Below, one piece after another: positions 44,808 to 51,421 of a stretch of DNA of 64,000 nt. Within the stretch, counting starts at the first letter, position 1, and each line of letters starts with the position of its first letter. Below the pieces are notes generated by a model that had not been told where the DNA came from, did not search any database, and was given only the letters and a program-made list of their open reading frames with translations. The position numbers were made by a program, and so were the translations under genes. This DNA comes from a virus: the IMG/VR virus record IMGVR_UViG_3300017714_000004, positions 1 through 64,000 of that record. The stretch is one strand, 5' to 3'.

Positions 44808-46114
44808 TCTACATCACCTTCTGATAATTTCAAGCATGATAAAGATGCAGTGTACTCTTCCCTATTAAAGGAATGCTTTGCTGCGAATATTAAGAAATCC
44901 CCTGACTTTCTATTGTCGTAAAAGTAATCAGTATCTTCGGGTGCTTGGTTGCGCATGAACCTGACCGCAATCTTTCGTCCGGTAGTCATATGTGCAGTGC
45001 CATCCAGAAAATCTACTCCGTTGACTATGATTGACAGTGGATTGTTTTTAATTAGATTGTCGATAGCACGATTAATAGTGTTTAACTTATAGTGACCTTT
45101 CGCACTTTGGTGGTACGATGATTCTTCATCATACGCATCCGTTGAACCTACCTGTGTTATTGTCCTAGACGGAAACTCATTGAATGACTTATTATCTACC
45201 TTGTACTCATCACTGTAATGGTACTTCGATTCTGGCATGATATCGATGACATCCTTCTGTACATCAAATACATAATGGTTCTTGAGTTCTTCGTCATCCT
45301 TCTTGGTAGGGTTCAAGTAATTGTACTCTGCACCAACTAACCCTTTCTTTATAAGAGATAGTAGGTTATCTGTATCAGAGAATTTGTATCCCTTGATAAC
45401 TCTCCGGTGTGAAGGCATCAATGGATTACCAGTGGACATAAGTGCTTCACCATATGAGTATGGCATATCTGCATTAATGACGGGTGCTGATATAAGTGTC
45501 TTTAGGTCGACGAACATTAGTTCATCGTTTACTAGGGTAGATAGAAGGTAAAACGGGTACCCTTCTGTGGTACACGACATGTTCTTAATCCAACACATGG
45601 CTTCGATTGGTGTTAGGTTAGGTACAATCAACTTCATCTTCTTCTGTGTGTTATCAGTAGAAAGTAACTCTTTACCCAGAAAACTTGAAGAGATGCCTTT
45701 AAGGATTTCGGATGGGTTATCGGAGTATGACTTATTGACGTTTATCAGACTGGATATAAATCCGATGTCTTCTATCAGGTGCAACACAAAGAACTCAGAA
45801 TTGTCATTTAGCTTGGTCGATGCTATGACGGTGTCTAGGTAGAATGTTTTGGAAACAGGTTCACTTTCATCTCGTGTGCTCTGTAATACTACCTCTACCT
45901 TCTCACCCCCACCGATGTTAGCACTCGCCATGACATCCTTATCATCTGCGAAAGTAATCGCAGCGGTTAGATAAGGTTTATCGATGTGTTCATAGATGTC
46001 TATGTTACTGACGTTAGCAGTGATATTGATAATCCGGTCACCGATTTTTTCGGACTGTATCGTGACGGACTGTATCGATACTGATTCAGCGGCATCTGTA
46101 GTTACGGAAGTCAT
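44804..46114 (-). CDS. 27: Baseplate hub protein (T4 gp27-like)
   Basis: The hub ring connects the gp5 spike to the tail tube. The protein has 436 residues; T4 gp27 has 391. It has the paired tube-like domain pattern: 'ISNIDIYEHIDKPYLTAAI'-type strand order near residues 35-55 (seen as 'ANVSNIDIYEHIDKPYLTAA'), 'SEFFVLHLIEDIGFI', 'LTPIEAMCWIKNMS' (about residue 170) and, near the end, 'SGDFLIFAAKHSFN'. It sits directly before gp5 with a 4-base overlap and after gp53 with a one-base overlap. The identification rests on these motifs and on position. Confidence 0.8.
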   Translation of the reverse strand: MTSVTTDAAESVSIQSVTIQSEKIGDRIINITANVSNIDIYEHIDKPYLTAAITFADDKDVMASANIGGGEKVEVVLQSTRDESEPVSKTFYLDTVIASTKLNDNSEFFVLHLIEDIGFISSLINVNKSYSDNPSEILKGISSSFLGKELLSTDNTQKKMKLIVPNLTPIEAMCWIKNMSCTTEGYPFYLLSTLVNDELMFVDLKTLISAPVINADMPYSYGEALMSTGNPLMPSHRRVIKGYKFSDTDNLLSLIKKGLVGAEYNYLNPTKKDDEELKNHYVFDVQKDVIDIMPESKYHYSDEYKVDNKSFNEFPSRTITQVGSTDAYDEESSYHQSAKGHYKLNTINRAIDNLIKNNPLSIIVNGVDFLDGTAHMTTGRKIAVRFMRNQAPEDTDYFYDNRKSGDFLIFAAKHSFNREEYTASLSCLKLSEGDVE

Positions 46115-46830
46115 TATGATTTAATCGCTTTCATGAATGCACTGACCACAGTATTAATTGAATCTGGTTTGACTACTCGAATTTGCTTTAAAGAATCATT
46201 CGTTTTTTCATATTCTTCCAAGAAGGTTGTTTTGATAACGTCTTGAGGTATAGGTTCGTATGGGTTGATGTCCACACGTTCACCGTTTTTTGTATAGTGA
46301 TGTGCTGAGAGATGTTCTGCAACAACTGCATCGACCGTGAAGTCCGGAAACACCAAACCTTTATCAACGTCCTCTATCAACTCTCCTACCGCAAAGGTGC
46401 CGTCTGTCTCTACCGTCAGTTGTCCTAAGTCCAAATCCTTGTATACGATTGTACCCACCGCCTCACTAGTGAACCCCCTGATAACCGTTCCTACATTGAG
46501 GCGACTGGTCATATCAGCACGAAGGACTAGAGTAGTATTAGGATGGTTCTTCTTGGCAATCTTCACTAAATCCTTTTGGGACACTGGCCACCCCTGTTCC
46601 CTTAACTTAGGGTTCATTAGGTACAACACCCAATGTAACTGAGGATCATTGTACAGGGAGAATGCAACGTTATCAGCACGTTCACCATTTGCTATATAAT
46701 AGTCTTGGTAGAACGATGTTGACAGTCTAACCTCATCCATCACTTCTGCGTATGCTGTTAGGTTGACTGCTACAGCGGACTCACCATTAAAGTTATAGTT
46801 GATCTTAGGAAATGATTTAAAATATGCCAT
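46114..46830 (-). CDS. 53: Baseplate wedge protein (T4 gp53-like)
   Basis: gp53 locks neighbouring wedges together around the hub. The protein has 238 residues; T4 gp53 has 196. The signature is 'YYIANGERADNVAFSLYNDP' (about residues 44-63), followed by 'LHWVLYLMNPKLREQGWPVS', which matches the 'Y-I-DGERPD--A---YG---LHWLI---N' family pattern. The C-terminal half has an extra beta part and a helical end. It is coupled to the gp48-like gene before it. Confidence 0.9.
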   Translation of the reverse strand: MAYFKSFPKINYNFNGESAVAVNLTAYAEVMDEVRLSTSFYQDYYIANGERADNVAFSLYNDPQLHWVLYLMNPKLREQGWPVSQKDLVKIAKKNHPNTTLVLRADMTSRLNVGTVIRGFTSEAVGTIVYKDLDLGQLTVETDGTFAVGELIEDVDKGLVFPDFTVDAVVAEHLSAHHYTKNGERVDINPYEPIPQDVIKTTFLEEYEKTNDSLKQIRVVKPDSINTVVSAFMKAIKS

Positions 46831-47951
46831 TAGTAACCCTCAAAAATATCTTGCTTGTTCAATGTGGTCTCTTCAGTGAAGTTCAATGAGAGGTCGATTT
46901 CGACAGGTTCGCCATCACGATGGAATGCCATAGACGATGGGTTGAAGTTGGTAGTAATACTAGTTAGGTAACACGACTTTATCTTAGGTCCTATAGCGAA
47001 GGAGCTTCCGTTTTCATCAACATATTCTGTTTTGATAATGAATGGGTGTGGATACTTGAATCCAACACTGATATCAGCGCCACTATCATCACCCTTAAAG
47101 TTGATAGACTCCGGATAAGCATAGAATCGAAATCGTTTGATGATTGCACGTATCTCTGCTGCCTCTTTAGAGTTCTTTGCAATGAACTTGAATTGGAAGG
47201 CAAACTGTCGTACCGCAACACCACGGAATAAGGTACGAATGTTAGGGTCAGCGGTTACACGTAATGCCGCAGCTGCTCCGTCCCCTACTTCGGTAGGTCC
47301 ACGTTTTGCTAGTTTAGCAAGACCTAGTTTTCCTAAACTGTTTGCTCCTGTCTGACTAGTACCCTTGAATAGGTCAATAAAGTCTCCAAGTGCATTACCA
47401 AGTATATCCCCTGCACCACCATTCGCACCCTCTAGTGCGCTACCCAAGAGTGCACCTGCCGAACCTAGACTAGGACTATCATAAGTAAGGGTGTCCGTGG
47501 ATCCGAATGAAATAGGTAGATAGACCGATATCTTCTTGGTAGTTAATGGCATATTAACACCAGGCGATATAGTAAGAGGTTTATTATCACCATCAGCAGT
47601 AGGTGGATCGGTTTCCTTTGTACCAGAGTCTTCATTCTCTCCAGTGTTTTCTGTCGGAGCATCTTTCTTCGGTGCAACGTCCTCGCCTTTGGTAATGGAC
47701 ACCACGCCCTTTCCAAAAGCTTTGAGAACATCTCCTAATGATTGACTTCCGTCCAGCTTAGGACCTGTGATCAACTGAGGGACAAAAGTAACCTTTGCTC
47801 CATATCTGTTAGTATCGGATATAGGATACACCAAAGGTTTGTGTGCAGTACCATCGTCGGACGCCTTAGAATCGGTCTTAGACGTTTTGATAGTAGATAT
47901 CTGCTCTGCCGGAGTCGCTGGGTCACTTATTGTGTTTTCTTCATCTGCCAT
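46830..47951 (-). CDS. 48: Baseplate tail-tube cap (T4 gp48-like)
   Basis: gp48 sits on the hub and starts the tail tube. The protein has 373 residues; T4 gp48 has 364. The C-terminal half is typical: 'RGVAVRQFAFQFKFIAKNSK', then 'EAAEIRAIIKRFRFYAYPES', and 'SCYLTSITTNFNPSSMAFH'-type strands before 'EIDLSLNFTEETTLNKQDI'. The N-terminal 120 residues are low-complexity and acidic (Asp/Thr/Lys-rich), which is not typical of T4. It is the first gene of the minus-strand hub operon, with a late box 35 bases upstream. Confidence 0.87.
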   Translation of the reverse strand: MADEENTISDPATPAEQISTIKTSKTDSKASDDGTAHKPLVYPISDTNRYGAKVTFVPQLITGPKLDGSQSLGDVLKAFGKGVVSITKGEDVAPKKDAPTENTGENEDSGTKETDPPTADGDNKPLTISPGVNMPLTTKKISVYLPISFGSTDTLTYDSPSLGSAGALLGSALEGANGGAGDILGNALGDFIDLFKGTSQTGANSLGKLGLAKLAKRGPTEVGDGAAAALRVTADPNIRTLFRGVAVRQFAFQFKFIAKNSKEAAEIRAIIKRFRFYAYPESINFKGDDSGADISVGFKYPHPFIIKTEYVDENGSSFAIGPKIKSCYLTSITTNFNPSSMAFHRDGEPVEIDLSLNFTEETTLNKQDIFEGY

Positions 47952-47968
47952 GGTCTGTAACCTATGTT

Positions 47969-47976
47969 TATAAATA
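47969..47976 (+). promoter_or_regulatory. T4-type late promoter box, rightward
   Basis: TATAAATA on the plus strand, 39 bases before the methyltransferase start at 48015. It lies only 9 bases from the opposing late box at 47986-47993. Confidence 0.78.
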
Positions 47977-47985
47977 CTTTGATAC

Positions 47986-47993
47986 TATTTATA
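47986..47993 (-). promoter_or_regulatory. T4-type late promoter box, leftward, before gene 48
   Basis: TATAAATA on the minus strand, 35 bases before the gp48-like start. With the plus-strand box at 47969-47976 it forms a back-to-back pair within 25 bases. Confidence 0.8.
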
Positions 47994-48014
47994 CAGAAAC
48001 GATGAAGATATAAA

Positions 48015-48614
48015 ATGAATCTAGTAGACGACAGTAAGTTCCTGACCGAAGGTTGGTCATATGATGAAGGGCACGTATTGCCTGACGCTACTAGTTGTAG
48101 AATCATCCATATCATATTGAAGATGACACGTTCTAGAAACGTGTTGGAAATAGGGTTCAATTATGGACACAGCGCATTCACGTTTCTAAATGTAGATACC
48201 AATGTCAAGTATCATTCGGTAGACATAGGGCAACACGAGTACACCTTGGTGAATGCTAATAAGCTCAAAGAAATGTATCCTGATAGGTTCGTGTTCAGTC
48301 ACATGAGTTCTCACGATTTGGAACCACGTACCCTCGACCTATACGATATGGTGTTCGTTGATGGTGACCATAGCATCGAAGGTATGTCAAAGGACTTGAA
48401 CCTATGCAACGAAGCAAGGGTCGAGTACATTCTATTTGATGATTACGTCAGTAGTCTATCGATGGACGAAAGAGTAGAGTCGCCGAACCCCAAGAGATTG
48501 ATACATCATTACCTGTCCAAACCAGACTTTCCTTACAAGAAAGTACATGATTTCGCTTATCCTTCTAGTGACAGGGTCAACCACATGGTGTTATTAAAAC
48601 GTGAAGACATATAA
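48015..48614 (+). CDS. Class I SAM-dependent methyltransferase (Methyltransf_24-like)
   Basis: The 199-residue protein has motif I 'NVLEIGFNYGHSAFTFLN' (about residues 42-59; G-x-G loop), an acidic residue after strand 2 in 'YHSVDIGQHEYTLVNANKL', and the motif 'YDMVFVDGDHSIEGMSKDL' (about residues 110-128), a typical metal/substrate acidic site of this type (D-G-D-H). The substrate is unknown. It is the first gene of the plus-strand late operon and overlaps gene 4. The late promoter upstream suggests action on virion parts or late host material rather than on DNA at early times. Confidence 0.78.
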   Translation: MNLVDDSKFLTEGWSYDEGHVLPDATSCRIIHIILKMTRSRNVLEIGFNYGHSAFTFLNVDTNVKYHSVDIGQHEYTLVNANKLKEMYPDRFVFSHMSSHDLEPRTLDLYDMVFVDGDHSIEGMSKDLNLCNEARVEYILFDDYVSSLSMDERVESPNPKRLIHHYLSKPDFPYKKVHDFAYPSSDRVNHMVLLKREDI

Positions 48615-49119
48615 AGGACGGTACAAACCAAAGAACCCAGCCAAGTATGCTGGGGATGTAGACAATGTCGTCTACCGTTCGGGTTGGGAACGACATGTTA
48701 TGAAATGGTGTGACGACAGTCTGGACGTGGTACAATGGATGTCCGAAGAGTTGGTCATCCCTTACATCTGTGAGACTGATAAGAAGCCACATCGATACTT
48801 CATGGACTTCGTCATCAAGTACAAGTCTGGACGTGTTGTACTGGTCGAGGTCAAACCCCACAAGCAGACCCTACGTCCTGAACGCAAGCAGGGAAAGTCC
48901 CGTCACACTCTATTGAATGAGGGTATGACCTACATCAAGAACCAATCCAAGTGGAAGGCAGCATCCGAATATGCGAAGGATAGAGGGTACCACTTTGAGA
49001 TCTGGACAGAGAACGAACTCACCGCTATGGGTATCATGCCCAAGTCTACCCAACGTATGCGTACCAAGAAACCGTTAAAGAAATTACCCCCCTTTCGTAG
49101 TAAAAAGAAGAGCCGTTGA
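48601..49119 (+). CDS. 4: Head completion protein (T4 gp4-like, endonuclease fold)
   Basis: In T4, gp4 is needed for a finished head that can accept a tail. The protein has 172 residues; T4 gp4 has 150. 'VYRSGWERHVMKWCDDSLDV' (about residues 24-43), 'VIPYICETDKKPHRYFMDFV' and 'VVLVEVKPHKQTLRP' are the conserved blocks and hold the PD-x(n)-E-x-K-type residues (D in 'YFMDF', E-x-K in 'VEVKP'). The start is GTG and overlaps the methyltransferase by 14 bases. The C-terminus is very basic (last 35 residues), which fits DNA contact. The twin palindromes at 49115-49151 begin at its stop. Confidence 0.92.
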   Translation: MKTYKGRYKPKNPAKYAGDVDNVVYRSGWERHVMKWCDDSLDVVQWMSEELVIPYICETDKKPHRYFMDFVIKYKSGRVVLVEVKPHKQTLRPERKQGKSRHTLLNEGMTYIKNQSKWKAASEYAKDRGYHFEIWTENELTAMGIMPKSTQRMRTKKPLKKLPPFRSKKKSR

Positions 49120-49151
49120 TTAATCAACAAATAAAGAGTTGACTAGTCAAC
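49115..49151. promoter_or_regulatory. Two 14-base palindromes of one type, operator-like
   Basis: GTTGATTAATCAAC (49115-49128) and GTTGACTAGTCAAC (49138-49151) are both perfect palindromes and match each other at 12 of 14 positions. Their centres are 23 bases apart, about two helical turns. They lie just before the late box at 49161-49168; the second also supplies a TTGACT 16 bases before TATAAA, so a sigma-70 promoter overlaps the site. The pair looks like a binding site for a dimeric regulator. Confidence 0.7.
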
Positions 49152-49160
49152 AAAATAACG

Positions 49161-49168
49161 TATAAATA
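49161..49168 (+). promoter_or_regulatory. T4-type late promoter box
   Basis: TATAAATA on the plus strand, 28 bases before the 196-aa gene. A TTGACT lies 16 bases upstream within the second palindrome, so host sigma-70 recognition is also possible. Confidence 0.78.
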
Positions 49169-49195
49169 GAAGTAAGAATTTTAACGGATACTTCG

Positions 49196-49786
49196 ATGTC
49201 TAACATATTCCAAAGATTAGAACTACAAGCGTTCCGTGCCGGTATTACACCGCGCACGAAAGAGTCCCGTGATTGGTTTCGTAAAAAGATCAAGAACATG
49301 CGTAGTATCAAACGTGAATCATTGATGAAAGAAGACCCGTTGAAGCAAACGAGTAAAGAGATCGTCGGTGGTATGTACATGTTCTTCTACGATCCTAAAC
49401 ATAAGGATACGCTACCGTACTATGATACATTTCCATTGGTCATTGTAGTGGGTCCAGCAGAAGGTGGGTTCTATGGGTTGAACCTACATTATCTACCTCC
49501 TATCCTACGTGCTAAGATGCTGGACGCATTGATGGACATTACATCGAATACTAAATTCAACGACTCTACACGATTCAAGATGTCGTATGAGTTGTTGGTC
49601 AAGTCAAGTAAGTTGAAGTACTTTCAACCATGTTTCAAGCACTACCTGAACGAACACGTGCAGAGTAAGTTTTCTATGGTACCGGCACCGGAATGGGAGA
49701 TTGCTACCTTCTTACCGACCGCAGACTTCCGTAAGGCAAACTCTAAGAAAGTATACTACGACTCCAAGAAAATGATAGGCGATTAA
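49196..49786 (+). CDS. Conserved T4-like late protein of unknown role (196 aa)
   Basis: The protein starts 'NIFQRLELQAFRAGITPRTK', continues 'SRDWFRKKIKNMRSIKRESL', and has a central block 'VGGMYMFFYDPKHKDTLPYY' then 'DTFPLVIVVGPAEGGFYGLN' and 'LHYLPPILRAKMLDAL'. I know this combination from many marine T4-like phages, where it is a conserved late gene near gp4, but its function is not certain to me; gp2- or gp3-like tail or DNA-end roles are possible by position. It precedes the tube-fold gene by 3 bases. Confidence 0.75.
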   Translation: MSNIFQRLELQAFRAGITPRTKESRDWFRKKIKNMRSIKRESLMKEDPLKQTSKEIVGGMYMFFYDPKHKDTLPYYDTFPLVIVVGPAEGGFYGLNLHYLPPILRAKMLDALMDITSNTKFNDSTRFKMSYELLVKSSKLKYFQPCFKHYLNEHVQSKFSMVPAPEWEIATFLPTADFRKANSKKVYYDSKKMIGD

Positions 49787-49789
49787 TCG

Positions 49790-50512
49790 ATGGCGGGAAT
49801 AGAAGATTTAAAAAGCAAACTTATATCTAAGAATGGTATGGCGATGTCCAACCAGTATTCTGTAGAAATGCCCTCAGAGGTAGGAAATTCAGACCTTGGT
49901 GGTGTTGTGACTAAACTCAAAGGAATGTCGAGTAGTACTGCTAACCTATTGTGCAAAAGTGTATCGATGCCTGGTAAACAGATTGCTACCTTAGATCGAC
50001 AGATGGGTATCTTTAATGAGAAGATAGTTAACGGGTTCATAGTAGACGATGTCACAATGACCTTCTATGCATTGAACGACTATGGTGTAAAAAAGTATTT
50101 CGACTCATGGCGTTCTGCTATGGTAGGTGAGTACACTGTACCTAAAGAAGAACCAGCCGAAGAGGAAGAGGGAGAACCTAAACCTCCTAAACCAACTCCT
50201 CTACCCAAGGGTACTGTTGGATACAAAGACGATTACGTTGCTCCGATAAAGATACATCAACTGAGAAAACCTATAGCAAGAGTCGGGTTCGATATAGGAC
50301 CTTTCAGTATAGACTTCGACCTATTGGGAGCATCTATTTACAGCGTAGAGTTGATAGACGCATTTCCAACAACAATTACTAGCATCGAACTGACCAATGA
50401 AGCGGACGGGTTGGTAGAAGTTAGTGTAACATTCTCCTATACCAATTGGAGAGTCATCAAAGATGAACGAGGATTAGGAGAATTTAAACTGAGTTTGGGT
50501 TCAATATTTTAA
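49790..50512 (+). CDS. 54: Tail-tube-fold protein, baseplate tube initiator (T4 gp54-like)
   Basis: The 240-residue protein shows the tube-protein pattern: 'MSNQYSVEMPSEVG' near residue 19, 'LLCKSVSMPGKQIATLDRQM' (about residues 53-72), 'FIVDDVTMTFYALNDYGVKK', 'YFDSWRSAM', and near the end 'TITSIELTNEADGLVEVSVT' followed by 'FSYTNWRVI'. An acidic, Pro-rich insert (about residues 118-142, 'EEPAEEEEGEPKPPKP') sits in the middle and is unusual for the fold. T4 gp54 has 320 residues. gp19 (tube) would be an alternative, but the hub chaperone and tape-like genes that follow favour gp54. Confidence 0.68.
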   Translation: MAGIEDLKSKLISKNGMAMSNQYSVEMPSEVGNSDLGGVVTKLKGMSSSTANLLCKSVSMPGKQIATLDRQMGIFNEKIVNGFIVDDVTMTFYALNDYGVKKYFDSWRSAMVGEYTVPKEEPAEEEEGEPKPPKPTPLPKGTVGYKDDYVAPIKIHQLRKPIARVGFDIGPFSIDFDLLGASIYSVELIDAFPTTITSIELTNEADGLVEVSVTFSYTNWRVIKDERGLGEFKLSLGSIF

Positions 50513-50528
50513 ATTATAGGATTACATA

Positions 50529-51236
50529 ATGGCATTACCTAAGTTAAACGCATCACCAACATATGAATTAAACGTACCATCTACAGGACAACTAGTTACT
50601 TTCAGACCCTTCCTAGTGAAGGAACAAAAGAATCTATTGATTGCAATAGAGACACAAGAGAGGCGCGACATGATGCGAGCCATTGTGAGAACTATTGAGT
50701 CCTGTGTAGAAGAGACAATGAAGGACTTGACTATTTTCGATGTGGACTATATGTTCACTAAGATACGTGCAAAGTCTGTCGGGGAAACTGCAACACTGAT
50801 TATTCCATGTGAAGAATGTAATCAAGGTTCCGAAGTACCGATAGAACTAGAAAGGATTATGCTACAGGGAGAAGTGGTTGATAATAAGCTTATTGAGTTG
50901 ACAGACGATATTTCTGTACAGATGAGATACCCGACCTATGCGGACTTTATGGACAATGATAAGTTGTTTCAAGATACTTCTTTGACTGAGACTATTTTGG
51001 AAATGGTGATGACTTGTATAGCATCAATCAACACCTTAGAAGAGAAGTTCTCTACAAAGGATGAACCACGAGAAGAACTAGTCAACTTTGTAGAATCTAT
51101 GTCAGCCGAACAGTTTGAAAAGGTGACAGAGTTTGTGAACGGAATACCGACAATAAAACAAGAAGCGGACTTTGTATGTGACCATTGCGGTCATCACAAC
51201 GATCGTATACTAAAAGGAATGGATGATTTTTTTTAA
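50529..51236 (+). CDS. 26: Baseplate hub assembly protein (T4 gp26-like, T4_baseplate family), zero-frame product
   Basis: The zero-frame product has 235 residues; T4 gp26 has 208. It belongs to the T4 baseplate hub assembly group that helps fold and place hub proteins. The start 'LPKLNASPTYELNVPSTGQL' and 'VTFRPFLVKEQKNLLIAIET' are typical. A zinc-type pair is present: 'CEECNQG' (about residues 98-104) and, at the end, 'CDHCGHHN'. The frame ends at TAA (51234-51236) right after a run of eight T, and a -1 frame continues for 61 more residues; see the next two entries. The tape-measure-like gene follows. Confidence 0.85.
   Translation: MALPKLNASPTYELNVPSTGQLVTFRPFLVKEQKNLLIAIETQERRDMMRAIVRTIESCVEETMKDLTIFDVDYMFTKIRAKSVGETATLIIPCEECNQGSEVPIELERIMLQGEVVDNKLIELTDDISVQMRYPTYADFMDNDKLFQDTSLTETILEMVMTCIASINTLEEKFSTKDEPREELVNFVESMSAEQFEKVTEFVNGIPTIKQEADFVCDHCGHHNDRILKGMDDFF
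51227..51234 (+). other. Probable -1 ribosomal frameshift site (run of eight T)
   Basis: The zero frame reads GAT-TTT-TTT-TAA. A slip back by one base at TTT-TTT gives TTA-ATA-AAT and avoids the stop. The -1 frame is open from the slip through to 51418 without a start codon near its beginning. This is the layout of phage tail-chaperone frameshifts (for example lambda G/GT). Confidence 0.75.
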
Positions 51237-51418
51237 TAAATCTCTCCCATGATAACTTGGCAAACTACTATCAAGTTAACTTCCAACTAATGAACAATTA
51301 CAGTTACTCATTAGATGAAGTGGAAAGTATGTTGCCTTGGGAGAGAGAGATTTACTTGAGTATGTTAATCGATGATATTAAAGAAAAAAACGAGAGAGCA
51401 AAACAACAACAAGGTTAA
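51233..51418 (+). CDS. -1 frame extension of the gp26-like protein (gp51-like segment)
   Basis: The 61 residues after the slip read 'LINLSHDNLANYYQVNFQLM', then 'NNYSYSLDEVESMLPWEREI' and 'YLSMLIDDIKEKNERAKQQQ'. The part '-YSL-E-E-MLPWEREIY--ML' is a pattern I know at the end of hub chaperones in T4-like and other contractile-tail phages. The frame is open from the slip site but has no ATG until 51290 (no ribosome site there), so fusion to the 235-aa product by frameshift is the simplest reading; the fused product would have 296 residues. An alternative is a separate short protein from the internal ATG. Confidence 0.72.
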   Translation, partial: LINLSHDNLANYYQVNFQLMNNYSYSLDEVESMLPWEREIYLSMLIDDIKEKNERAKQQQG

Positions 51419-51421
51419 ACC

